Assembly (NCBI GenBank): GCA_003313425.1
Contig: NHZP01000071.1
Coordinates: forward strand, 62,001 to 126,000
Origin: Pseudopyrenochaeta lycopersici
Taxonomy: Eukaryota; Ascomycota; Dothideomycetes; Pleosporales; Pseudopyrenochaetaceae
Length of the DNA stretch: 64,000 bases
Direction of reading: 5' to 3'
Part shown: in pieces, positions 1 through 10,491 of the stretch
How the letters are laid out: the number at the start of each line of letters is the position of its first letter
How positions within the stretch are numbered: position 1 is the stretch's first letter
Notes under the pieces: generated by a model
Databases searched by the model: none
What the model saw: the letters and a program-made list of their open reading frames with translations, nothing else
Told to the model about the DNA's origin: nothing
Translations under genes and position numbers: made by a program

Positions 1-1580
1 TTTAAAAAAAATTATATTATATTATATTATATATTAGCTAAGATTAATAGTGTTAAAGTTTTATGCCTATGTGCTGGTGAGGGTAGCTCGTGCATGCGCG
101 GCGAGAACTTTTGGAAGGGCACTATATTATATATATACTAACTTTTAGTAGACTATATAATAAATATAATCTATATAAAGAGAATTATTATTTAGTATAA
201 AGATTCTACGTTAGTAAGGTAATACTATAATAGGTTTCTACTAGATTTCTTCTAATAGGTATTAATTTTCTCTAGATAGTAGTCTTCTTTAGGTAGTAGA
301 TTTATCTAGTAGTAGCTTTCTCTAAGTAGTTATAATATATAATTTATAATTTATAATAGTTCCTAAATAATATAGTAACTCTTAAACTATAATAATTAGC
401 TATAGTAAATATATAACCCTAATTAGTTAGTAGTAACCCTAATATAAAAAACGTGATTACTTAGACCTAAGCCAACCTCACCCTAATAACCCTAGCCCTA
501 ACCTCAACCTATTTACAGTAACCTCAACCTATACCTTTTACTAGCGTATAAAGATTGGGTATAGAGCTGGGTTGGGTACGGGTCTTATGTAATCAAACCC
601 AACCCAACCCCAACCTATACCCATTTGCCACCCTACCTGTGCGATAGTAGCGAAGCCTCTCTTACTTAAAGGGCGCAGCCTATTACACCCTTTTTGTAAT
701 AAATTATATAGTATAGTACTTAGACTAATCCTATAGTATAGACTACCCTGAGAGCGTTCTAGATACTAAATATAGCTAGTTCTACTAAAATAGTATATAA
801 TCCTAAGCCACTAATCATTGCCTAAATTAGAAATAACATATATAATATAGAGAGCAACTTAGACTACTATAATACATAAACATATTTTAAACTTGTATAT
901 ATAGATAATAGAATAAATTAAGTTCTAGATTTAAATTTTAAGGGTTAGGATTATATCCCCTTAGATAAGTCAAAAGTCGTTAAGTCTAGTCCAGCAATTT
1001 GTTCACAGGATCGTTCAGGACAATGCTATCCATGTTATGTGTCGCTCCTTAATTTAACAGTAAAACACTAATACAATAACTATTCTAGTAATATTCAAAC
1101 TACATATTCTTATTATATTAGACACGCATCTACTAGGGTATTAACATAGCGAGTTGTTTTGCTATTATAGAGAGATGCGGGGAGAATTCCTTTTAATTTT
1201 GTCCTGATACCCCTTAACGATACAGAAGAGGAAAACTAACACAGTTACCTTTATTGCGTCTTTTAAGGCGGCTAACTTTGAGTTCTGCAGTAGTAGAACG
1301 AGACAGAGGCTGCGGTTGAGCTAGTAGCAACAAAAGATTCCCTGCATCCTCACTGAGCTAATGGTATTCGATTGACCTAGCAGCAGGCTAAGGCGGTTCC
1401 TTAAACTTTCAGATCAATTTGTTATCTTTGCATATGTTTGAGATTACCGTATGTATTTCTGACTACTCACTAGCAATTGGAGGTTACCAGAATAGTGCTA
1501 TTGCAAGCCCTGATGTTATAGGACAACTTTTGCGTAACAGAGTTATATACGTCTTTGGTTCGTGTTGATTCAGGTTAGCG
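1..1580. other. AT-rich intergenic tract, no gene seen
   Basis: The stretch is AT-rich with no coding run that resembles a protein family. Stop codons are dense in all frames. It holds scattered CCCTAA-like words (about 415-510) and a hAT-like terminal fragment, listed separately. The composition matches the RIP-degraded blocks further right, so it is probably decayed repeat DNA, but no transposase motif could be read here. Confidence 0.6.
553..636. repeat. hAT-like terminal/subterminal repeat fragment
   Basis: Read on the minus strand, this block begins TAGGGTGGCAAATGGGT, the style of terminus seen in many hAT transposons. GGGTTGGG-type subterminal words follow. The two halves (about 557-582 and 600-628) form an imperfect inverted repeat. 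No partner terminus or 8-bp target duplication was found nearby, so this is either one end of a decayed element or a MITE fragment. Confidence 0.4.
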
Positions 1581-1598
1581 AATGCTCGTTCATTCATT

Positions 1599-1685
1599 GA
1601 ATTCCCCGCACTTGGAACCCCAACACTTCAGGCCAACGCTTCAATTCCCCGCACTTGGAAGCCCAACACTTCAATCCCAAAGTTT
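1599..1685. repeat. 43-bp tandem duplication
   Basis: The word ATTCCCCGCACTTGGAA occurs at about 1601 and again at about 1644, and each copy is followed by a CCCAACACTTCA word, giving a period of 43 bp. A 63-codon frame from 1582 crosses both copies, but it has no family resemblance and is probably fortuitous. Confidence 0.6.
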
Positions 1686-2867
1686 CGGATCCCCATGTTC
1701 CAGCCTGCAAGCTTTGCCTTCGCTATCAAACCACTGGTTTTATCACGTAAAATTGTTTAGGTGTTATGGTTGAGCGTCTTAATCCTGATCGGCGACATAC
1801 AGCCGCATCTGCTCTATTTCATTGATTTCACGTAACGTTATGACCGTTCGCTGAGATTACCCAAGCTTCATCTCGTTATATCTAGTCCGACTTGGGAAAT
1901 TTTGACAGATAGTGATGTGAAGGAGATGAGGCCAGTCTCGTGCAGCTCCCAAGAAACAATTCAAGGCGATGAAACTCTTATGGGATAGTGGGAGCGAAAT
2001 TGACAACCAAGGGAGAGAAGAAGAACCTAAAGACTCTCCTTAGGACGATGGTAGTGAGCATTCCATATATTTCGTTGATTGGTCCGAAATCCTCGGATAG
2101 TGGCGGTTGTGGAATGGCGAAGGTTCATGTAAGCGCACGACTACTGCAAGTCTTCACCATGGTTAGGGCATCATTGCCGAGTCAGATAGTTTTGCGAGGA
2201 TCTCGAGCGGGGTTTTTAGTCAAACTAGATGGCGAGAGTTATTTTCAGATGGCCTTGAGATTTTGTGGAATCCATCCTCCTAGTTGGAGTCGATTCCTAG
2301 GCTGAATGAACAATGTAAACTGCCATCCAACCGTAGTCATAAATCAAAATTATGAGAGCCGGTCTAGTTTATAAGATTAAACATAAAGCCCAAAGTGGAT
2401 ATACAGGTTTTCGTCTGGTAACCATGCTGATGCATTTGCCCTGACTCGTTCGAGATTTGCAGGGCAAGAACGTTACCTCAATGGCTGTGGCTTTGATCAG
2501 GCCATAACATGTCCATTTTCGCATCCGTTACGTAAGTGCCACTTACGAATCAATGTATATGTATTGGAAAGGCGTTCTTTTGAACTTTTCCCCGCATTCT
2601 TGGCTGCTTTTATGCTTCTAGATTGAGTGTACCAACTGTTCCCCACCTGCTCAACGATCATGATGGCCCTTCCGGCCTGCTGTTTGTCATGGACAAGGTT
2701 AAAGTCCGTCATGTGAGACCCGTACCAGAAAGAAATAAATATTCCGTTTGATATCCTCAAATTCTTTTATTCCAGACTCTATTGAGAACTCTTCATACTA
2801 CCTCTCCTCGTTCTCCATCAATTCAAATCGGTTACAACTCCGCAACAATTCATTGCAATATCTCACA
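1686..2867. other. Intergenic region upstream of the calpain-like gene
   Basis: Base composition is more balanced here than further left. The longest forward frame (1988-2305) begins with GTG, has no recognisable domain and no clear splice partner. I see no supportable gene. The part nearest 2868 should contain the promoter and 5' leader of the calpain-like gene, but I see no convincing TATA box. Confidence 0.5.
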
Positions 2868-4496
2868 ATGACGAACAATAGAAACTCCGGGGCTAGCGAC
2901 GTTCCACACAACGCTATCGATCCATATATGCTCGCTGAGGCGCTGATCGGACACAGGATTGAGAGGCATTCAATGACCATGGGGTCTACCCAAGCTGATC
3001 CTCAGTCCGATTATGATGACATTGTCCATGTCAAACATAATTATGCGCTCTCCAATAAGGGCATCAACCCAGATGAGCCTCCCAAGAGCGTTCACATCGG
3101 TTGTATTAACCCATACGCCTTGGTTGAGGCAATTCTTGGCCGGGAGATCGACAAATGCTCAATATCATCCGTGAGAATCATCTCCGATGTGTTGCAGACT
3201 GATTACGATGAGCTTTTCGACATGAAGTACAGTTCTTGCCTCTACGCCGGACTGGAGCTCAATAAACAGGATGGGAAGGCGGAAGAGCTTGCTGACAAGG
3301 ATATTAAGATTCTAAATGAGCAGGATCTCGAAACTCCTGATCTCTCTCAGGTCCGGAAGGCGGGGGACCTTGAAAAGCTCGGTCTGAAAGACGTTCTCCA
3401 AACCGAAGTGAAGATGGTCCGCATGCAGAATGGCAAGCTTCGCCTAGTGTTGCATGCCCATGACATGGGGAAAACTGTATCTAACCGCGAGGTGACCATG
3501 ACCCTCAATGAGATGTCTCTTCCATTTAGGAAGCAAAAGGGGCAGTGGACACCACCGAACGGCTCTTGGCAGGACATTTACGAGAGCTGGTGCGATACCA
3601 GGCGTATGACGAAGGGACTGGATAGGGTCCAGATCGGAGAGACGCTCCGTATCGGCAACATGCTGCACATGAGGCGCGACTTGCGCGAGACCTGCTCCAG
3701 GAATAAATTCGACGACCCTGTCCAGGGAGCCGTTGGTAATAGTTGGCTGATCGCAGCAATTTACTCCGTCTTCTGGGCTGACCCTTCGATCATCAACCGC
3801 CGCACACAGTCCTCAGACCGTACAGAGCAAGGCCAGGACAAGAAAAAGCGCGTCTTCGCTGTCAAGTTTCATGACAAAGGCGGAAATAACAACGCTCCAA
3901 CCGCCACGGTGGAGGTCAACTATGAGATCCCCGTTAACAATTCAGACAACGAACCCATTTATTGCCGCGCCAGCGACCGTTGCGAGATTTGGCCCATGTT
4001 GTATGAGAAGGCTTTCGCCAAGTGGATGACTGGCACCTCGTCAGATCGCCCTGACATCACCCAGACTCATAACGGGGACCCCATCAAAGCAATGGCGCAG
4101 ATCAACAGCAAGGACCCTCAGTACTTCTTCACTAATCGTCATTCTGCGCATGACCTAATTGGATTGGTTCGATCCTGCTCTGTCAACTTCAAAACTATCA
4201 ATCCCATGTGCGCATACACCTATGCCTCCGGCAACATGTATCGAGGAAGTAATCTCGTCGCTAATCATGCCTATTCGGTCTTGGGCTGGTTCGCTTCCGG
4301 GCAGAGCCAGTATCTCGTCTTGCGAAACCCATGGGGTGTTACCGAGCCGGTTAGCGTAACCAGTTATCCAGGTCTCCTCACCCTAGTCGATCCAGAGTTC
4401 TGGCCTCCGGCTTCCCTCCTTGATCGCGGTGGTGTTTTAGCACTGGAGACGTCGGCCTTCAAGGAGTACTTTGACTGTATCGGGGTGGCAAAATGA
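2868..4496 (+). CDS. Calpain-fold (peptidase C2-like) protein, catalytic Cys replaced by Ser
   Basis: A single-exon gene of 542 residues. The open frame extends upstream to 2748 but has no ATG before 2868, where ATG has A at -3, so I start there. The C-terminal half (about residues 280-525) has the calpain protease core: QGAVGNSWLIAA around residue 292, NHAYSVLGW with His467, and LRNPWG with Asn487. In active calpains the first motif is GxCW; here residue 292 is Ser (AGT, one base from the Cys codon TGT). This suggests a pseudoprotease or a greatly altered nucleophile. The N-terminal part carries two copies of a roughly 43-residue motif (residues 17-59 and 80-121) sharing I-D/N-P-Y-x-L-x-E-A and D-Y-D. 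No signal peptide or membrane segment is evident, so it is probably cytosolic. The frame is intact and not RIP-damaged, which argues for a maintained gene. Confidence 0.8.
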   Translation: MTNNRNSGASDVPHNAIDPYMLAEALIGHRIERHSMTMGSTQADPQSDYDDIVHVKHNYALSNKGINPDEPPKSVHIGCINPYALVEAILGREIDKCSISSVRIISDVLQTDYDELFDMKYSSCLYAGLELNKQDGKAEELADKDIKILNEQDLETPDLSQVRKAGDLEKLGLKDVLQTEVKMVRMQNGKLRLVLHAHDMGKTVSNREVTMTLNEMSLPFRKQKGQWTPPNGSWQDIYESWCDTRRMTKGLDRVQIGETLRIGNMLHMRRDLRETCSRNKFDDPVQGAVGNSWLIAAIYSVFWADPSIINRRTQSSDRTEQGQDKKKRVFAVKFHDKGGNNNAPTATVEVNYEIPVNNSDNEPIYCRASDRCEIWPMLYEKAFAKWMTGTSSDRPDITQTHNGDPIKAMAQINSKDPQYFFTNRHSAHDLIGLVRSCSVNFKTINPMCAYTYASGNMYRGSNLVANHAYSVLGWFASGQSQYLVLRNPWGVTEPVSVTSYPGLLTLVDPEFWPPASLLDRGGVLALETSAFKEYFDCIGVAK

Positions 4497-5048
4497 AAGC
4501 AATGTGGAGTCTTGTAACGAAACGTCAAACCCTGGATATTGAGACTATGCCCATCATCTTTCCATATTCTTCTTTGCTTTGTGATATGCTTCCGGAAATC
4601 CGAAACACAAGACTGCTAAGGTGTTTTGCTCTAGCTGGACGAGGCTTTACGATACAGATGTAAAAGCAGAAACTTAGTCAAACCTAGTCCAGAATAATTA
4701 AATGTCTCTTCTATCAAGCTATCACTACTACTATTAATAAATTCACTATTGGTATCAGAAGTCTAATACTAGGGTGCAATGTAACGCAAGACTCAATAGA
4801 TTTGAGATTATCTCTACTTGAGAAATCTTTCTCTCTTTCTATAGAGCGCAACCTACTCCTTTATATCTACAGACTGGACTCCAGCTCTTCGGTCTGTTCG
4901 AAGGTCAATCCAATATTCTCGGTCTCAACGAAGGCCTAGAATCTCTCCTATCCAGATATCACTGTGATTTCTAGACCTGCTTACAACAAGTATGGAGTTA
5001 AAGGCAGTCAATCAACTTGAGTTTGGGATAGCTATGGGAAGGAGCGAC
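4497..5048. other. Intergenic, with a possible retroelement primer-binding site
   Basis: No coding frame is supported. At about 4749 the word TTGGTATCAGAAG resembles the initiator-tRNA primer-binding site that follows a 5' LTR in many Copia elements. No matching LTR pair could be traced around it, so this is a weak hint of a decayed retroelement end. Confidence 0.3.
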
Positions 5049-5330
5049 CTACCCTCCCTTGTTATACGGCGTTGAAGTGACGCCTCTGCCGGCGAACAAA
5101 GTCTGGCTTCTGATGAATACATCCTTCCTGTCCGAGGAAACCGCACCGTGGGTAACCATCAGGTTTTTCGCGATACCGGGCTTGGAGAAGAACACAATCA
5201 CTTTCGCTTGTCCATGATGAGCTCGACCACTATGGGCTGACGACTTGATTACCAGTGGAGGGTAGACTTTGTCCTTTAGCAAGAGTGAACCCTCAATAGG
5301 CGTGAGACATGAGAGTCTTACAAGAGCATC
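5049..5330 (-). pseudogene. Possible LINE (Tad1-like) ORF1 remnant
   Basis: A minus-strand frame lacking an ATG reads PPLVIKSS, then KVIVFFSKPGIAKNLMVTHG. This resembles the segment before the zinc knuckles in gag-like ORF1 proteins of fungal Tad1 LINEs. No zinc knuckle, endonuclease or reverse transcriptase is present nearby, so at most a short piece survives. The assignment rests on a pattern recalled from the family and is weak. Confidence 0.25.
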
Positions 5331-5913
5331 TCCATCTGGCGGCGACTAAGGCTGGCTGGAGTTCTACAATATTTTGATATCGCGTAGAGATCTCGAACAG
5401 AGTGCGAGTTGCATGCGGCTTAAATATATGTGGAATGAGGGCAAGATGCAGGAGTTGCTTCAACAGGCGCGGGCCAGCAGACGGCAATTCAGACTTTGCT
5501 TTCGGTTATTCAAGCGTACGAGCGCACTCATTCACTCGCCTACATACTGAGACTGATCAATCGCCAGTGATTCGATCTTTGAGGTTCAAGATTTACTCTA
5601 AAAACAAGGCAACATGCTTGAACTAACTGCAAAGAGAGCACACTCGTTAAGAGAACCAGCCACTGATGATAGCGCTAGCACCTTGACTGTACGGACTACG
5701 GATTCAATGTCTCCTCTCCATGCTCCCGGGTAGGAAACGAGGTTCTCATTTGAATCAGAGTTGGCGAACTCAGAGGCGTACAAGCAGACATATCAAGGGT
5801 TAAGCATACGAGTCAAGAAAGAAACACGTCGAAAACCGGTACCATCCGCAAGTCCAACGATTCGTTCAGATGATAAACTTCAAAATGACGGACCTGATGA
5901 TAGCAAGAAGACC
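5331..5913. other. Region upstream of the ankyrin gene; possible unresolved first exon
   Basis: The ankyrin frame stays open upstream to 5761 without an ATG. An ATG at about 5707 lies upstream, but no intron of normal length joins it to the frame convincingly. Otherwise there is no supportable gene; the overlapping short frames on both strands look random. Confidence 0.4.
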
Positions 5914-7161
5914 ATGGACAGAGTTTCGTCTTCTGTGCAGTGGCCTGAAGACTTGAGGTCGTTGTTTGAAGTGCAGATGACCGCTCCTTCCATGGAGCGG
6001 GTAGAAGACGTAACCACTGACGATGAGATACTACCAAAGGTGAGCGGAACATCAATCATTGCGAGGCAAGCACCATACGAAAAAAAAATGAAAGCCCCCG
6101 CCCATCCGTATGCACCCCGGACAAGTAATATCATGACACTACTCCACATTGTAGCATACTCTGAAGGAGTCCATCTCGTTTTGTTATTCTTGTCCCACAA
6201 CCTGGATCCACACAATGTCTGGCGAGAATGGACACCCCTGAATTTCCCCATCGAGAAGCAAAACTATCCGATTGTCAAACTGCTTCTCGATGCTGGCGCC
6301 GACGAGGAGCTCGTCGCCCCAGATTATAAGTGGTATCCGCTGTTTACTGCATGCCAGGCCTGTGACGTCCGGATATTAAAGCTGTTACTCGAGCACGGGG
6401 CAAAGGTCAGTGTAGTGACCTCAAAAGGGGTGACTCCGTTGTTAACAGCAGCCACGAACGGATACTCCATAGTGGTTAACAATTTACTCCAACACGGCGC
6501 CGATCCAGACTGCCAAACGCCTGATGACGGAATGTGTGCCTTGCACATGGCCACCGTGAAGAACCATCTAGAAATCATAACGTCTCTGCTTCAATCCGGC
6601 GCTACAATTGATCTACAGGACACGCAATTCGGCACGCCACTTGCTTTCGCAGCTACGAAAGGCAACATCGACGCATGTCGCATCTTGCTCAAAGCAGGAG
6701 CAAATGTCCGCGCAGTCGACATTAAATCAGGTCAAACTTCTCTCCATAGCAGTATTCGAATCGGCCACAAGGCTATTTCAGAATTACTCCTCGACTTCGA
6801 CGCTGGCCCCGACGCTCTCGATGCAAAAGGCATACCTGCATGGCACTGCGCCATTCATGCTGGCAGAGCAGATATTCTTAAAATCACGATTCAAAAAATG
6901 CGATTGCGCGGGCCAAAGGATTTTTTGACGAAAGAATACACGCGGGTGAGAATTACGGGGTTGCAACTCGCTGCGATACATGGAAGATCGGAGGCTATCT
7001 CTTTGTTGCTGAAATACGGTGCCGATCCTGCCCGTGCTACTTTTCCCGGCAGTACGCTGGTGGACTTGGCGCACCAGATTACTGGCGATACGAAGGATGA
7101 GTGTGTAAGGATATTGGAAGAGGCGGTTCGCAAGTGGGAGAGGGGGAAGAAGGAAGGGTGA
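5914..7161 (+). CDS. Ankyrin-repeat protein
   Basis: A 415-residue protein from the first in-frame ATG at 5914. The frame itself is open from 5761, so an upstream exon is possible. From about residue 105 to the end it consists of roughly eight ankyrin repeats, recognisable by IVKLLLDAGAD, LLLEHGAK, TPLLTAATNGY, NNLLQHGADPD, LHMATVKNH, TPLAFAATKGN, CRILLKAGAN and SLLLKYGADPA. The N-terminal ~100 residues are polar and match nothing I know. There is no catalytic domain, signal peptide or membrane span. Ankyrin stacks bind other proteins; many fungal examples are the C-terminal part of NACHT/HET-type proteins, so this could be an orphan repeat protein or a truncated relative of those. The frame is undamaged despite repeats on both sides. 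Function unknown. Confidence 0.75.
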   Translation: MDRVSSSVQWPEDLRSLFEVQMTAPSMERVEDVTTDDEILPKVSGTSIIARQAPYEKKMKAPAHPYAPRTSNIMTLLHIVAYSEGVHLVLLFLSHNLDPHNVWREWTPLNFPIEKQNYPIVKLLLDAGADEELVAPDYKWYPLFTACQACDVRILKLLLEHGAKVSVVTSKGVTPLLTAATNGYSIVVNNLLQHGADPDCQTPDDGMCALHMATVKNHLEIITSLLQSGATIDLQDTQFGTPLAFAATKGNIDACRILLKAGANVRAVDIKSGQTSLHSSIRIGHKAISELLLDFDAGPDALDAKGIPAWHCAIHAGRADILKITIQKMRLRGPKDFLTKEYTRVRITGLQLAAIHGRSEAISLLLKYGADPARATFPGSTLVDLAHQITGDTKDECVRILEEAVRKWERGKKEG

Positions 7162-8558
7162 TTTCAGGATATGAGTTGAACAACCGCGAAACAGATTGTT
7201 TGATGTAGAGGCTTGCATCGACATCGACCCTGCAAGACCTTCGTCAAAATAGAAAGAGCATGTCGACTATCCAATGCTTGACTCCCGCCAACGCCTCCGT
7301 CGTCCATATAACGCTGCCACCACCCATACATGGCTATATGAATATTCAAGCTAATTTTCTGGTACTAATATTATATTCAACTTATCTAGGAAAATACGAA
7401 TTCATGTAGTGTATTCATGCACGTGATACCAAGGCCACTACAGTGAACTGAGGAAATTAATTGATGTATCTGGATAGCCCAAAAACTACCTTAATTATTC
7501 CTATCTAACTTATATGCTATTAGATACCACCCTCTATAGCCTCTAGATCACACAAGAAGCTTATTCTGCTTTTAGCTAAGGGTATGATATGTCTCTCTCG
7601 CTGCTAGTTACTAACACGTTCAATCTTCTAATGCTCCTAATCTGTAATTATAGCCGATCCTACCTAGCTCTTTGCCTAGCTCTAAAAAAGGTCTGCTCTA
7701 GCTCTACTGACTATACTAGTATAGAGAGGATATTAATAGCTATATAGCTAAGCTATAAGTAAGCTATATTAACATTCTTACTATACTACTCTAAAAGAGG
7801 CGCTATGCCCTTAGTAAGCGCAATAGGAGCTTTTAAGATAAAGTTATCTAAACTATCTTTACTATGTGTCTTTACTATAGTCTTTTTTAATACTTTTAAA
7901 GGTATTGTGCAGGAACAGAGGCCTCAGCTAACTTCTTCCTTTTGATAGTAGCCTTATGCGCATTAGAAGCAACTAAGCATCTCATGTTAGTTAAGATTGT
8001 GAGATGCGAGAGGCGCAACGAAGTAGACAAAGGTAAATAGGCAATAACGAGTTGGATAACCGAAAACTCTAGTGAAACAGGATCTGACAGCACAATGTAG
8101 GTAATACTTAGTAAATTTAATACACTCTAAAGAGGTCCTATCTATATTTCTTTATACCTGTATTTTGTTATACAAGCTTGTCTAAGCCTAATTAAGATGC
8201 CTATCGTGGCTACGCCACTAGGTGCATCGGCACAATAGCTTCTTATACTTATGTATAACCTATTTCTTAAGTTATAAAAGAACATATTAACTAGTTTTAA
8301 AATATAATAGAACTTTTAGAATTTAAAATACTATGTCTAGATAAAAATAGAACTTTTTAGTCTAAAAAGTAAATAAATGCTTTAAAATTAGTATAAGACG
8401 CTATTCTTCAGTTTATAAATTATTTAATATTATTAACGTTAAGATCTAAGAGACAACTTTTTAAGATTTTTATTGTGTTTTGGACTGCGGCGCTTACTTG
8501 TCCGCGGCGCTCGCTTCTAAGGCATGTTGTGCTTTTTAAGAGCTGGAGATGCGTTATA
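7162..8558. other. AT-rich intergenic tract
   Basis: AT content rises after about 7350 and stops are frequent in every frame. A 65-codon minus-strand frame at 7896-8093 lacks any recognisable motif. I see no gene, RNA gene or complete element here; it is likely decayed repeat DNA leading into the Fot1/pogo element. Confidence 0.5.
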
Positions 8559-8609
8559 ACGTGTTCCACCACTCGCCGGCTAACACCAGTCGCCGGCCCA
8601 CCTCATCAA
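8559..8609. repeat. Left terminal inverted repeat of the Fot1/pogo element
   Basis: This repeat pairs with 9629-9677. The match runs from the outermost ACGTGTTC to the CACCTCATC word with only two or three mismatches. TA flanks it on the outside. Confidence 0.85.
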
Positions 8610-9628
8610 CACTAACGCGCTTGCCTCCACAACAACAATTATAACCACGCAACGACAGCCTGCAGTAGCTTAAAAGGAGGGTCGTGTCCTTCTTACGTCT
8701 TAGGTAATTAATTTAAGACAGATAAAAAGTGTGCGCAGGGCTGCGGAGCTATTTAACGTTCCCTAATTGGTCCTTTAGCAGCGCCTCTAAGGCTGCTAGC
8801 CTCCTTTAATAATTAACGTATAAAAACGTAAGCTATTATCTACTAAGGAACAGAGCCTTATTTAATAGATACTAGAGCTTAATTAACGAGGCTTTCTACC
8901 TTATATTATTAACGTACGTTAGATAGGAGACGCCCTTCTCGCCGCACGAGGCTAGCAGCCTCCTCTACCTCCTCTTAGCAAGAACTAGGTCTATTATTTT
9001 ATTAAGGCTTAGTTAGAGCTTTAGATAAAGTAGAACCGCAAATTCTACTTACAGCGCGCAAAATATAAGGATCCTGTAAAGATAAACGCCTAGTATAGCC
9101 TTATACACTATCTCCTCTATAGACAGTAGCTACAGCTAAGGCTGTTTAGATAATAGAAGCGCCTTACACTACTAATTAACTTAATTAACAGGCCTACTGT
9201 GTATATAAGCCCCTTTAACGTTAATTACAGAGCCCCTTAAGCAGGGCTCCTACTTAGCTCGTTAAAGGCTGTTAGCTAGCTATAAACTTAGCTATAATCT
9301 TAGCAGAGGAAAATAGTAAACTTTATGCCTTAAACACGCGTTTACGACGTAGGAAGGATAAACAGTAATAATATATCGCAGCTAGAGGGGCTTTACAGGT
9401 TAAGGCAGGTCGTGCGTTAGCTGTAGCTGCTGAAATAGCCTTAAACTTAAGGGTAGAGGGTAACGCTTCTTAGCCTTAGTAATACACACTACTAACCTAC
9501 AGTAAATATAGGGTTTAGGGTTATAGTCGCACCTCGTGTAGACAGAGATAGAGAATGCTATTACTATATTTACTAGCAAATTTACTGCGTGGTTGTCGCG
9601 TTATCGTGTGTTAAGATCCGCCTGTTTT

Positions 9629-9677
9629 GATGAGGTGGGCCGGCGACTGGTGTTGGCCGGCGAGTGGTAGAACACGT
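9629..9677. repeat. Right terminal inverted repeat of the Fot1/pogo element
   Basis: The reverse complement of this block matches the left end at 8559-8609. It is followed by the second copy of the TA target duplication. Confidence 0.85.
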
Positions 9678-9769
9678 TAACTTACATGCTAGAACTAATC
9701 GACTTACTTTTTTTTAATCGGGTCGCTTGTAGAACACCTTATTCGACGTTCTGTAATCGACTACCTTAG

Positions 9770-10071
9770 TGTAAGGCAGTCAACACGCACAGTTGGGACG
9801 GTCTTAGTTGAAGAAACTCAATTTAAAAGGAAATGGACAAAATAGCAGATACCTCTCACCTTCGGGGGAGAGGTGCTGCCTATATACATAAGCTAGAGCA
9901 GGCTAGTCCCGATCCAGTTACCTAGCTTGGTGAAAGGTAAGAGGTAACAGTTACCTTTCACCTGCGTCTAGTAACTTGGCAGGATCGTTACCTTTCACCT
10001 GCGTCTAGTAACTTGGAAGGATTGAACCCTTTCACCTGCGTCTAGTAACCTGAAAGGATTAAACCCTGACA
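9770..10071 (-). repeat. 3' LTR of Gypsy copy 1
   Basis: 302 bp, in reverse orientation (forward-strand TGTAAGG...CTGACA). It carries three tandem ~37-bp units containing the word CACCTGCGTCTAGTAAC and a CTCTCACC/GGGGGAGAGG hairpin. Left flank is CTTAG. Confidence 0.92.
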
Positions 10072-10491
10072 CGACCCCCCCCTTCAAAATAGTAAGGGCC
10101 TCTAAACTGAGAGACAAAAATTTAAGATAAAATATAAGAAAACTATTTACTACTAAGTCCCTCTAACTTAGTAAATCTAGCAATAGGCTTTGTATAGCGC
10201 TGCGCATGTCTAAACAGTTTCCTATATAAAATTGCTAAGCTCTAAGGTGTTTTCTAACACTTCTACCCTGTAACGCGAAAACAGAACCTAAAGACCTTTA
10301 TATAATATATATAGGAGCAACCTTTGTAATTTTCGTTTAGTTGCAAGGTCCCTAGACGTAGCGCGCAAAGCGAGGCGCACTGCGCAGAGTAAGGGCGAAG
10401 GCGAGCAATCTTAAGGCTATAGATGCGCGAATTAAGGCTAGAGGCGCGCAAATTAAGGCAAATTAAGGCGCGCTAACTTAAGCAAAACTGT
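10072..10491 (-). other. 3' untranslated segment and polypurine tract of Gypsy copy 1
   Basis: On the minus strand this lies between the pol stop and the LTR and ends in the G-rich polypurine tract used to prime plus-strand DNA synthesis. It contains several short direct repeats of the word AATTAAGGC near 10430-10470. No coding signal is present. Confidence 0.6.

Larger units (their letters stand above)
8559..9677 (+). mobile_element. Fot1/pogo-type DNA transposon, internally deleted and RIP-degraded
   Basis: The ends are ~50-bp terminal inverted repeats, ACGTGTTCCACCACTCGCCG at 8559 and its near-perfect reverse complement ending at 9677, flanked by the TA duplication (8557-8558 and 9678-9679) expected of Tc1/mariner/pogo elements. 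Inside, on the plus strand, a broken frame keeps the pogo N-terminal helix-turn-helix (SVRRAAELFNVP, about 8732-8767), the DNA-binding block ending LLAARG, the NRKF..QRAK.KDPVKINA segment (about 9030-9100), and a C-terminal Arg/Lys-rich tail (about 9300-9390). The DDE catalytic core between these is missing, so the copy is only 1.1 kb. In-frame stops are TAA or TAG where the family has Gln or Trp, the RIP pattern. Confidence 0.85.

Noticed and set aside
400..525. CCCTAA-like words suggesting an interstitial telomere
   Set aside because: The words are few, irregularly spaced and degenerate, and the region is generally rich in CTAA/CCTAA words. No continuous TTAGGG array is present.
1582..2305. 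Two short plus-strand frames (1582-1773 and 1988-2305)
   Set aside because: One is built on a 43-bp DNA duplication and the other starts with GTG. Neither shows a domain, splice sites or a coding neighbour.
9770..10071. 37-bp repeats considered as a CRISPR array
   Set aside because: They are three contiguous tandem units inside an LTR, recur identically in four LTRs, have no spacers, and the genome is fungal.
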